NCBI GenBank assembly: GCA_038043285.1
Contig: JBBTCJ010000028.1
Location: 1 to 16,137, forward strand
Direction of reading: 5' to 3'
DNA length: 16,137 nucleotides
DNA from: JBBTCJ01 sp038043285
GTDB taxonomy: Bacteria > Planctomycetota > Phycisphaerae > UBA1845
Every line of letters begins with the position of its first letter. Positions within the stretch are counted from its first letter, which is position 1. The notes beneath the pieces were generated by a model. That model saw nothing but the letters and a program-made list of their open reading frames with translations, was not told the DNA's origin and made no database searches. The position numbers and the translations under genes were made by a program. Positions 7,228 to 13,862 of this stretch are shown here, in pieces.

Positions 7228-8388
7228 ATGAACGGACACAGCACGTCGCGCCTGGTCTTTGTCAGCGCCGCCGAAGCGAGCGCCGACATGCACGGCGCGG
7301 CCCTGATCCGCGCGACCCACAAGTTGGCCCCCGACGTCCGGTTTGTCGGCGTGGCCGGGCCGAGAATGGTCGAGGCCGGCTGCGACGCCATTTACGACAT
7401 GACCCGCCATGCCGCCATGCTGCTGGGGGCGGTCGCCAACGTGGGTCGGGCGTGCCGGATGATGGCACTCGCCGACGAGTGTCTCCGGCGTTATGCCTTC
7501 TCGGCTGCCGTCGTGATCGACAGTCCCACCTTGCACCTGCCGCTCGCCGGCCGGATCAACGCCCTGAGCGTGCCTGTGCTGTATTACATCGCGCCGCAGA
7601 TGTGGGCGTGGGGGGCGCACCGCATCTACAAGCTTCGGCATCGGGTGCAGCAAGTGGCCGTGATTCTTCCGTTCGAGGAGAAATACTTTCGCGATCAAGG
7701 AGTCAACGCGACGTACGTCGGACATCCGCTGGTGGATCGACTGGGGACCAGTTGCGCGGATGCGGAGCAAGTAAAAGCGATCCGCGGCCGTGGCGAACCG
7801 GTGCTCGCGCTGCTGCCTGGTTCCCGCGCCCATGTCGTGGAGGCCCTCCTGCCAGGACAGTTGGAGGTTGCCCGCGCGGTCTGTGGCGAGTTCCCTTCAG
7901 CCTATATCGGCGTCTCCGCGGCGAGAGAACCTCTTGCCGCCCGGATCGCGCGGGCCGTGCAGCGCGCGGGCGTGAGCACTCAAATCGTCCGCGGCGATTA
8001 TTCGTGCCTGGTGGAAGCCGCCGATCTGGTGCTCGTCGCGTCGGGAACGGCCGCCCTGGAGGTTGCGTTTTTCGCCAAGCCGATGATCGTGATGTACCAG
8101 GCGTCGCGTGCCTTCTATCACCTGCTGGGACGCTGGATGATTCACGCGCCATTTCTGTCGCTCCCTAACATCCTGGCGCAGAGGGAGGTCGTTCCAGAGT
8201 TTATGCCCTACTACCGGTCCACCGCTCCGATCGCCGAGAAGGCGCTGGAGCTGCTGAAGTCGGCTGCGCTCCGCGAAAAGATGATTCAGGAACTCGCGGC
8301 GCTCACCGAACCCCTTCGGGGGACGAAGGCGTCGGAGCGGACGGCAAAGCTGCTGTTAGAAATGATGGACCGCAAGCGTGGCCAGTGA
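7228..8388 (+). CDS. lpxB: Lipid-A-disaccharide synthase
   Basis: GT19 glycosyltransferase of the Raetz pathway. It joins UDP-diacylglucosamine and lipid X to make the lipid A disaccharide at the inner membrane face. From the ATG at 7228 the protein has 386 residues (E. coli 382). It opens with RLVFVSAAEASADMHGAALI, the usual N-terminal phrase. VVIDSP places Asp98 at the same number as the essential E. coli Asp98. Further motifs are APQMWAWG at 122-129, PFEEKYF from 148, VGHPLVD at 164-170, LLPGSR at 195-200 and SGTAALE at 272-278. SLPNILAQ is at 311-318 and PEF at 323-325. The TTG at 7189 would add 13 residues of no family character, so the ATG is preferred. It is a single gene. Its presence implies an LPS-containing outer membrane. 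Confidence 0.96.
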   Translation: MNGHSTSRLVFVSAAEASADMHGAALIRATHKLAPDVRFVGVAGPRMVEAGCDAIYDMTRHAAMLLGAVANVGRACRMMALADECLRRYAFSAAVVIDSPTLHLPLAGRINALSVPVLYYIAPQMWAWGAHRIYKLRHRVQQVAVILPFEEKYFRDQGVNATYVGHPLVDRLGTSCADAEQVKAIRGRGEPVLALLPGSRAHVVEALLPGQLEVARAVCGEFPSAYIGVSAAREPLAARIARAVQRAGVSTQIVRGDYSCLVEAADLVLVASGTAALEVAFFAKPMIVMYQASRAFYHLLGRWMIHAPFLSLPNILAQREVVPEFMPYYRSTAPIAEKALELLKSAALREKMIQELAALTEPLRGTKASERTAKLLLEMMDRKRGQ

Positions 8389-8389
8389 C

Positions 8390-8410
8390 GCGCCCAGAAC
8401 GATCTGGCGC
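8390..8410 (+). terminator. Hairpin directly after lpxB, possible terminator
   Basis: GCGCCCAGA (8390-8398) pairs with TCTGGCGC (8403-8410) with one bulge and an ACGA loop, starting 2 bases after the lpxB stop codon. No T-tract follows, so it may protect the mRNA 3' end rather than terminate transcription. Confidence 0.35.
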
Positions 8411-8453
8411 TCGGCACGCATGATTCGAGGGGTTACCGGAGTCGTGCCCCTGC

Positions 8454-8509
8454 CCGAGCCGCTCCATGCATGGGGCGGGCGCCCGCGCGGCATGAATGCC
8501 GCGGCTCGG
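8454..8509. repeat. Compact nested palindromic element (REP-like)
   Basis: An outer inverted repeat CCGAGCCGC (8454-8462) / GCGGCTCGG (8501-8509) encloses three further self-complementary units. These are CCATGCATGG (8464-8473), GCGGGCGCCCGC (8475-8486) and the hairpin GCGGCAT-GA-ATGCCGC (8487-8502). Single strands could fold into a cloverleaf or a run of hairpins. It lies between the converging lpxB and rpmB genes, the usual niche of REP-type elements, and may also block read-through. No second copy was noticed in this window. Confidence 0.55.
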
Positions 8510-8621
8510 ATCGACCCGTCAAATGAGGCGTGACGGACCAACAGACCCAACGCACCGCAGCAGCTTGTAGCGTCGACGACGGTGGGGCGCGAGATGTTCG
8601 TTGCGAGACAGCAGAGCGGCG

Positions 8622-8891
8622 TCAGGAAGCCGCGGCGACCTCGGTCGGTTTCCAGTCGCGGACTTTCGGCCTTTCAACAAGGCCCATGCGGATGGCCTTG
8701 GCGGAGACGCGGACCCGGCAGACCTTGCCGTCGATCACGGCGCGGAGCTTTTGGATGTTGGGCTTGAACTGACGTTTGGTCGACCCCGTCGTTTTTCGAC
8801 CCACGCCGCCGAGGTACTTGGCCTTTCCACGACGGGCAATCTGCCGCCCCGCGCGGGTTCGCTTTCCGGTGAAGTGACAGACTCTCGCCAT
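8622..8891 (-). CDS. rpmB: 50S ribosomal protein L28
   Basis: Small basic protein of the large ribosomal subunit. The protein has 89 residues. The opening MARVCHFTGKRTRAGRQIAR matches the usual L28 start (RVC..TGKR...G). KRQFKPNIQKLRAVIDGKV and VRVSAKAIRMG follow, as in the family. The central insertion KYLGGVGRKTTGST has no counterpart in the E. coli protein as I remember it. The last ~18 residues (ERPKVRDWKPTEVAAAS) are an extra tail. The ATG at 8891 is chosen because AGGTGG lies 4 bases upstream and the family N-terminus begins there; the 39 residues open upstream are not L28-like. It converges with lpxB and stands alone, without rpmG beside it. Confidence 0.94.
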   Translation of the reverse strand: MARVCHFTGKRTRAGRQIARRGKAKYLGGVGRKTTGSTKRQFKPNIQKLRAVIDGKVCRVRVSAKAIRMGLVERPKVRDWKPTEVAAAS

Positions 8892-8974
8892 ATGACCACC
8901 TAATCCAAAACCTTCCCGGCAACCCACTCCCGCGGATCGGCGGAACTGGACGATCCCCAAACTCAGAGCCGCGC

Positions 8975-9002
8975 AGTGTACGCGGTCTGCGGCGTCATGC
9001 AA
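8975..9002 (-). promoter_or_regulatory. rpmB: Candidate promoter of rpmB
   Basis: On the minus strand TTGCAT (9002-8997) and TACACT (8980-8975) lie 16 bases apart, about 80 bases before the rpmB start. Matches to consensus are modest (3 of 6 and 4 of 6). Confidence 0.3.
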
Positions 9003-9051
9003 GGCCACGGACCGATGTTCGAAAAACTGACACGAGATTCCCGAACCGCGC

Positions 9052-9080
9052 TTGCGTTCGCCAGAGCAAATCGTTACAAT
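9052..9080 (+). promoter_or_regulatory. Candidate promoter of the ECF sigma-kinase operon
   Basis: TTGCGT (9052-9057) and TACAAT (9075-9080; 5 of 6 matches) are 17 bases apart, ending 35 bases before the ATG at 9116. The -10 lies in the sequence GTTACAATAAAG, AT-rich against its surroundings. It looks like a housekeeping promoter rather than an ECF-type one, but autoregulation cannot be excluded. Confidence 0.45.
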
Positions 9081-9115
9081 AAAGCGCTGCTGGAAGATTA
9101 TTGGGTAGGCAGGGG

Positions 9116-9727
9116 ATGGGAAATACAGACGATTGCCTCGTGACCGCCGCCGTCGCGGGTGATGAGGCTGCGTTGGCGACTCTGCTGGAGCGGCACGGGG
9201 TGGCGGTCCGCCAGGGGTTGTCGATTTCGCCCAAATGGCGAGCGGCCCTCGATCCGGACGACGTGATGCAGGTCACCTATCTGGAGGCGTTCCTACGCAT
9301 CGAGACCCTTCGGCAACCCACCCCCAAGGGCTTCCTCGCATGGCTGCGGTGCATCGCAGAAAATAACCTTCGCGACGCTATTCGTGGGCTTGAGTGCGCA
9401 AAACGACCACGCCACCGAGTGGAGTGCGGGGGCGGCGGCGATTCCTATGGAGCCCTGTTGCAACGGATTTCGGCCGGCTCAACCACGCCCAGCCGGGCCG
9501 CAGGAGCGCGCGAGGTTCAAAAGTTCGTCGAGGATGCCCTTCACAGAATTCCTCCAGACTACGAAAAAGTGATCCGCCTGTGCGAATTGGAGTCCAAAAC
9601 CGCCCCGGAAGCCGCATCGATCCTGGGTCGTTCCCATGGGGCCGTCCGCATGCTGCTCGCCCGGGCGAAGGACCGTCTGCGTGAAGTTTTGGGTTCCGAA
9701 TCGGCCTTTTTTAGCGATACCGCGTGA
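9116..9727 (+). CDS. ECF-type RNA polymerase sigma factor, kinase-linked
   Basis: Directs RNA polymerase to a specific promoter set. The protein has 203 residues from the ATG at 9116, with TAGG about 6 bases before it; a TTG at 9101 would add 5 residues. Region 2 spans about 15-93: DPDDVMQVTYLEAFLRI at 46-62 is the core-binding 2.2-type helix, and FLAWLRCIAENNLRDAIR follows. A linker rich in Gly and Ser (103-130) lacks family motifs. Region 4 spans about 137-190, with the helix-turn-helix APEAASILGRSHGAVRMLLARAK binding the -35 element. The Ser/Thr kinase gene starts about 25 bases after the stop codon, so the two are very likely cotranscribed. Sigma factors paired with Ser/Thr kinases and lacking an anti-sigma gene are known in Planctomycetes. 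The target promoters are unknown. Confidence 0.9.
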   Translation: MGNTDDCLVTAAVAGDEAALATLLERHGVAVRQGLSISPKWRAALDPDDVMQVTYLEAFLRIETLRQPTPKGFLAWLRCIAENNLRDAIRGLECAKRPRHRVECGGGGDSYGALLQRISAGSTTPSRAAGAREVQKFVEDALHRIPPDYEKVIRLCELESKTAPEAASILGRSHGAVRMLLARAKDRLREVLGSESAFFSDTA

Positions 9728-9752
9728 CATCCGAGGTGCCGGTATCGCCCCA

Positions 9753-12257
9753 ATGGTTGAGGGCGACAAGCGTGCCAAGACGTTCCGAAGCTTCCCGGGC
9801 AGGGCAGAGGAAACAGGCGTGGTCAACGATCATTGCGAGGATCAGCGGGGCGTCGCGGACGTTCAGCGCGAGCTGATCGCCGTCGCCAGACAACAGGCCC
9901 GGGGGATGCGAGGAGTCGGCGAGTCGGATGTCGGCGCCGGGTCGGATTCGGGGTTCCCGCCGGAAGACAGTTCACGAGGTTCCGAGGCGGGCCCTCCGAC
10001 CTTCGATTCCTTCGCCGGATATCAGATCGTCAAGGAATTGCACCGCGGCGGTCAGGGGATTGTTTACCAGGCCATTCAGCTCTCGACGCGACGCAACGTC
10101 GCCGTCAAGGTGATGAAGGAAGGGGTGTTCGCCGGTGTCACGGAAAAGGCACGCTTTGATCGTGAAGTCCAAACCCTCGGTCAACTGAATCACCCGAACA
10201 TCGTCGCCATTCACGGAACCGGGCTGGCCGCCGGATGCCATTACTTCGTGATGGACTATATCCCCGGTCAGCCGTTGGATCGATATGTTGCCGGCGGGTC
10301 GCGGAACGTCAGTAATCTTTTGGGCCTCTTTGTCAAGATCTGCAACGCCATGACGGCGGCCCATCTGCGAGGCATCATCCACCGAGATCTGAAGCCCTCC
10401 AACATTCGAGTCGACGATACCGGCGAACCGCACATACTCGACTTCGGCCTGGCTCGATCGTCTCCCACCGAATCGGACGCTTCGTTCATGACCGTCACCG
10501 GTCAGTTCGTGGGGTCGCTGCCCTGGGCGTCGCCGGAGCAGGCGGAAGGCGTCCCCGGCAAACTCGACGTGCGGACCGACGTCTACTCCATCGGAGTGAT
10601 GCTCTATCAGATTCTCACCGGTCGGTTTCCCTATGACGTGTATGGCAACATGCGCGAGGTGTTGGATCGGATCATGCATGCCGATCCGGTTCGCCCGAGC
10701 GCGATTCGCCGCGACGTCGACGACGAGGTGGAGACCATCGTTCTGAAGTGCCTGGAAAAGGAGCCGGATCGCCGCTACCAAAACGCCGGCGAGCTGGCTC
10801 GAGACCTGCGGCACTACCTTTCCGGCGAGCCGATCGAGGCCAAGCGCGACTCGACGATCTACGTTCTTCGCAAACGGCTGAGAAAGCACCTTGTCCCCGT
10901 AACCATCGCGTTCGCGTTCCTCGTCACGGTCATCGTGGGCTTGATCGCCACAGCGGCCGGCTGGCGGCAGGCGGCGTCGGAGCGCGACACCGCCGAGGCG
11001 GCGCGTGCGCAAGCGCAGGCGGTCACCGACTTCCTCATGGGAACCCTGGGTAGCGCCAACCCTTACGGCGGCCGCGGTCCGAACACGACGATCGGCGAAA
11101 TTCTGGAGGGCGCAGCACAGCAAGTCGAGACATCTTTTAAGGAACAACCGCTGGTTCAAGCCGCGGTCTACGACTCGCTGGCGGGAACCTACGATGCGCT
11201 GGGACTCTTCTCCGTAGGTTACGACTGCGCCCAAAAGGCTCTTGAACTTCGCCGACGATGGTTGCCGGCGGACCACCCGGACGTCGCCGCGAGCCTGTGC
11301 TTGCAAGCGCAAATGGCCACCAAACTGGCTCAACATGCCCAGGCCGAGGAATGGGCGAGAGAGTCCTTGAGCCTTCGGCAGCGCCATTTTGGGCTTCGGC
11401 ACCCCGCTGTCGTTGAGAGTCTCAACGCCTTGGGTATCGCCATCGCGGCCCAGGGGAGATACAACGACGCCGAGCCCGTTTGGCGCGAGGCTGTGGCACA
11501 AACCGAGGAGTTCTTCGGGACGAAGCATGGCGCGTCCATCAACCCAACGTTTCGACTCGCCAGTTGCCTATACGAGCAAGCTCGGTTGGACGAGGCCGGG
11601 CCGCTCTTCGAGCAAGTTGTCGTATTGGGCCGCGAAGTCCTTGGCCCGGAACACCCGGAGGTGGCGAACATGCTCTCCAGCTTCGGGGAGGTGTTGCACC
11701 TGAAGGGCGACTTCGAGGCCGCCGCGTCCGCCTATCGTGAGTCGCTCGCCATCCGACGCAAGGTGTTTGGCGACGAACACATCACCATCGCCAACAGCCT
11801 CAATAACCTCGCCTTCCTACTCGCGGATGAGGAGCGATTCGAGGAGGCCGAACCACTGTACGAAGAGTCCCTGGACATGCGTCGTCGCCTTTACGGTCCA
11901 CGGCGAATCGAAGTGACGTTCGCCTTGAACGGGCTTGCCCGGCTCTACAACAGGACCGGACGGCCGGCCGAGGCTGAAGCGATGTTGCGCGAGTCGCTGA
12001 GCATCTTCGACGAGACCCTTCCGCAGCATTGGCGCCGGGCATATGCCCAATGCCTGCTGGGGGCGGCCTTGTCCAATCAACGTCGTTTCGAGGAGGCTGA
12101 ACCGCTTCTGCTGAACGGTCTAAAGGTTGTCCGCGCCGCGCGAGGCCATGGCGACAGGTACACCCAGGAAGTGCTGCGATATGTGGTCGAGTTCCACGAA
12201 GCCATGGGCCGAACCGCGGAAGGCGAGGCCTATTCCAGACTCGTTAATGAGCGGTAA
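9753..12257 (+). CDS. Membrane-anchored Ser/Thr protein kinase with TPR sensor domain
   Basis: Hanks-type kinase, probably signalling to the sigma factor encoded just upstream. From the ATG at 9753 it has 834 residues. A GTG at 9819 with AGAGGA upstream is an alternative start, and the frame is also open to 9636. The kinase domain (about 89-362) is complete: Gly loop GGQGIV at 99-104, Lys119 in VAVKVM, Glu138, HRDLKPSN from 210 and DFG at 230-232. GSLPWASPEQAEG covers the activation segment end, and KEPDRRYQ lies near the domain end. One membrane helix follows at about 380-402. The C-terminal half carries eight TPR units with an exact or near-exact 42-residue period plus a partial ninth, of the kinesin light chain-like kind. 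Topology predicts a cytoplasmic kinase and an exported TPR half. It ends at TAA, 74 bases before galE, which it faces tail to tail. Confidence 0.92.
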   Translation: MVEGDKRAKTFRSFPGRAEETGVVNDHCEDQRGVADVQRELIAVARQQARGMRGVGESDVGAGSDSGFPPEDSSRGSEAGPPTFDSFAGYQIVKELHRGGQGIVYQAIQLSTRRNVAVKVMKEGVFAGVTEKARFDREVQTLGQLNHPNIVAIHGTGLAAGCHYFVMDYIPGQPLDRYVAGGSRNVSNLLGLFVKICNAMTAAHLRGIIHRDLKPSNIRVDDTGEPHILDFGLARSSPTESDASFMTVTGQFVGSLPWASPEQAEGVPGKLDVRTDVYSIGVMLYQILTGRFPYDVYGNMREVLDRIMHADPVRPSAIRRDVDDEVETIVLKCLEKEPDRRYQNAGELARDLRHYLSGEPIEAKRDSTIYVLRKRLRKHLVPVTIAFAFLVTVIVGLIATAAGWRQAASERDTAEAARAQAQAVTDFLMGTLGSANPYGGRGPNTTIGEILEGAAQQVETSFKEQPLVQAAVYDSLAGTYDALGLFSVGYDCAQKALELRRRWLPADHPDVAASLCLQAQMATKLAQHAQAEEWARESLSLRQRHFGLRHPAVVESLNALGIAIAAQGRYNDAEPVWREAVAQTEEFFGTKHGASINPTFRLASCLYEQARLDEAGPLFEQVVVLGREVLGPEHPEVANMLSSFGEVLHLKGDFEAAASAYRESLAIRRKVFGDEHITIANSLNNLAFLLADEERFEEAEPLYEESLDMRRRLYGPRRIEVTFALNGLARLYNRTGRPAEAEAMLRESLSIFDETLPQHWRRAYAQCLLGAALSNQRRFEEAEPLLLNGLKVVRAARGHGDRYTQEVLRYVVEFHEAMGRTAEGEAYSRLVNER

Positions 12258-12331
12258 GCACTACCGCCATTGAACCGCTTGCTCACACCATCGCGGCGCG
12301 CTCGGGCAATCTCCGTCTTCCACCCTGTCAC

Positions 12332-13318
12332 TCAGGTTCCGTAGCCGTTCGGGTGGGATTGATGCCAGCGCCACGCGGTCTGGACGGTGAGACGGACGTC
12401 GCGGTAGACGGGGTTCCAGCCAAGGTCACGGGTGAGCTTCGAGGCATCGGCGTACAAGGCGGGCGGATCGCCGGGGCGGCGCGGGCCGATGCCTAAGGGA
12501 ATCGCGTGGCCACTGACTTCGCGGGCCGCGCAGATGATCTGCCTGACGCTCGCGCCGACGCCCGTGCCGACGTTATAAAAGCGGAACTGGCCAAGCGGCT
12601 GAGCCTCGACGGCAGTTCGGTGGATTCGGGCGAGATCCTCGACGTGGACGTAATCGCGGATGCAGGTTCCATCGGGCGTGGGGTAGTCGTCGCCGTACAA
12701 CTCGACCACGTCGCGCTGACCGAGGGCGACCTGCAACACGCGGGGGATGAGGTGCGACTCGGGCGTGTGGTCCTCGCCGAGCGTGCCGTCGGAGGCTGCG
12801 CCGGCGGCGTTGAAATATCGCAATGCGGTCGCGCCCAACCCCCACGCATGGCACGAGTCGTTCATGGCCCACTCGATCGCGAGCTTGGTGCGGCCATACG
12901 GATTGATCGGGTTCTTGGGCATCTCCTCGGTAATCGGAACGGAGGGCGGGACGCCGTAGACGGCGCAGGTGGAGCTGAAGAGAAAACGGCGTACCCCCTG
13001 ATCGGCCATTGCCTGCAAGAGCGCCACCGTGTCGGCGACGTTGTTGCGGTAATACCGCAGCGGGTCGGAGACGGATTCGCCGACCTCGGCGAACGCAGCG
13101 AAGTGGATGACGGCCTCGACAGCGTGCTCCGACAACGTACGGGCCAGCACGTCGCGGTCGGCGAGGGAGGCGACGACGAGCTTGGCGTTGGGATCGACGG
13201 CTTGGCGATGACCCCGCGAAAGATTGTCGAGGACGACAACCTCATGCCCGGTGCGAACTAGCTCACGAACGCAGAAGCTGCCGACGTATCCGGCGCCGCC
13301 GGTAACGAGGATCCGCAT
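12332..13318 (-). CDS. galE: UDP-glucose 4-epimerase
   Basis: Interconverts UDP-glucose and UDP-galactose with bound NAD, supplying galactose for surface glycans or feeding galactose into glycolysis. The protein has 328 residues, close to the usual 330-340. It is an extended short-chain dehydrogenase. The Rossmann motif GGAGYVG is at 7-13, and DNLSRGH (31-37) follows the second strand and binds the adenosine ribose. HFAAFAEVGES is at 72-82, and FSSTCAVYG (114-122) holds the catalytic Ser/Thr. The YGRTK motif (Y141, K145), RYFNAAGA at 167-174, and the GTCIRDYVHVEDLA phrase from 217 all mark GalE rather than other epimerases. The ATG at 13318 has a GGGA about 7 bases upstream. It is 97 bases downstream of the small Sm-like gene on the same strand, with no other sugar genes beside it. 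Confidence 0.95.
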   Translation of the reverse strand: MRILVTGGAGYVGSFCVRELVRTGHEVVVLDNLSRGHRQAVDPNAKLVVASLADRDVLARTLSEHAVEAVIHFAAFAEVGESVSDPLRYYRNNVADTVALLQAMADQGVRRFLFSSTCAVYGVPPSVPITEEMPKNPINPYGRTKLAIEWAMNDSCHAWGLGATALRYFNAAGAASDGTLGEDHTPESHLIPRVLQVALGQRDVVELYGDDYPTPDGTCIRDYVHVEDLARIHRTAVEAQPLGQFRFYNVGTGVGASVRQIICAAREVSGHAIPLGIGPRRPGDPPALYADASKLTRDLGWNPVYRDVRLTVQTAWRWHQSHPNGYGT

Positions 13319-13371
13319 GTTTTGTCCCGAGGCTCCAGTTGCCCGACCGCGTTTCCGTTTACAAGATCACT

Positions 13372-13386
13372 CGGGCGTCAAGCCCG
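13372..13386 (-). terminator. Short hairpin between the small hypothetical gene and galE
   Basis: CGGGC-GTCAA-GCCCG forms a 5-pair stem 30 bases past the stop codon of the small hypothetical gene. No T-tract follows on the minus strand, so termination is only a possibility. The minus strand also shows a TTGACG inside it, but no -10 box at the right distance. Confidence 0.2.
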
Positions 13387-13415
13387 CGGCCCGGAGAACG
13401 CCGTCCGATACCCGG

Positions 13416-13688
13416 TCAGTCGACCACGATGTCGCGTAAGCGTGAAAAACTGATGACCACCTGACGCATGACGACGACGCGGCGGCGATTGACTGTGACG
13501 CCGTCGCGGCTGACCTCGGCCAGGTAGTGCTCCTTCTTCGCGTGACCGTCGCGGCAGTCATGCATGTCGGCGCCGTCAAGCACGAACGCATGGTCCGTGA
13601 CGGCCATGAGCTTGCCGACGTAGACAATTGGCGTCCCGGTGTCCAGGACGACGTCGTCGTTGAGCATTTCTGTCAGCGGATCCGACAT
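13416..13688 (-). CDS. Small conserved hypothetical protein, Sm-like fold suspected
   Basis: Function unknown. The likely start is the ATG at 13688, giving 90 residues. The frame is open to a TTG at 13832, but a -10-like TATACT at 13794-13789 lies inside that extension, and family-like sequence begins only near MSDPLTEML. The protein has no signal peptide or membrane helix. Its core runs VVLDTGTPIVYVGKLMAV, then VLDGADMHDCRDG, KEHYLAEV, and ends VNRRRVVVMRQVVISFSRLRDIVV. This alternation of short beta strands with a closing 'S.S.L.D' phrase recalls small Sm-like proteins. I have the impression of a family widespread in Planctomycetes (..VD....Y..G.L....HDtrD...kE.Y...). That is from memory and unproven. 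It lies 97 bases before galE on the same strand and is divergent from the TlpA-like gene. Confidence 0.72.
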   Translation of the reverse strand: MSDPLTEMLNDDVVLDTGTPIVYVGKLMAVTDHAFVLDGADMHDCRDGHAKKEHYLAEVSRDGVTVNRRRVVVMRQVVISFSRLRDIVVD

Positions 13689-13765
13689 TCGCGTCCAACC
13701 CCCAGCGAGGCGACGGTAATCGCGCACAAGGTCCGCCGAGCGGTTCCATCGAAGCCCGCCGGTCG

Positions 13766-13793
13766 TTGCACGCGGCTTTCGCCGACATAGTAT
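13766..13793 (+). promoter_or_regulatory. Candidate promoter of the TlpA-like gene
   Basis: TTGCAC (13766-13771) and TAGTAT (13788-13793) have a 16-base spacer and lie 70 bases before the ATG at 13863. The same AT-rich patch reads TATACT on the minus strand (13794-13789; 5 of 6 matches), which could serve the divergent hypothetical gene. Confidence 0.35.
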
Positions 13794-13862
13794 AGGGCCA
13801 TAGGCGTCGAGGATGAAATCCGGCATGCGCAATCGGAATCGACTGAAAGCGAGGCAGGAAGC

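Noticed and set aside
9972..11528. A 518-codon open frame on the minus strand inside the kinase gene
   Set aside because: It is antisense to a clearly homologous kinase-TPR protein; long antisense frames are expected in GC-rich coding DNA, and the translation lacks family-like motifs.
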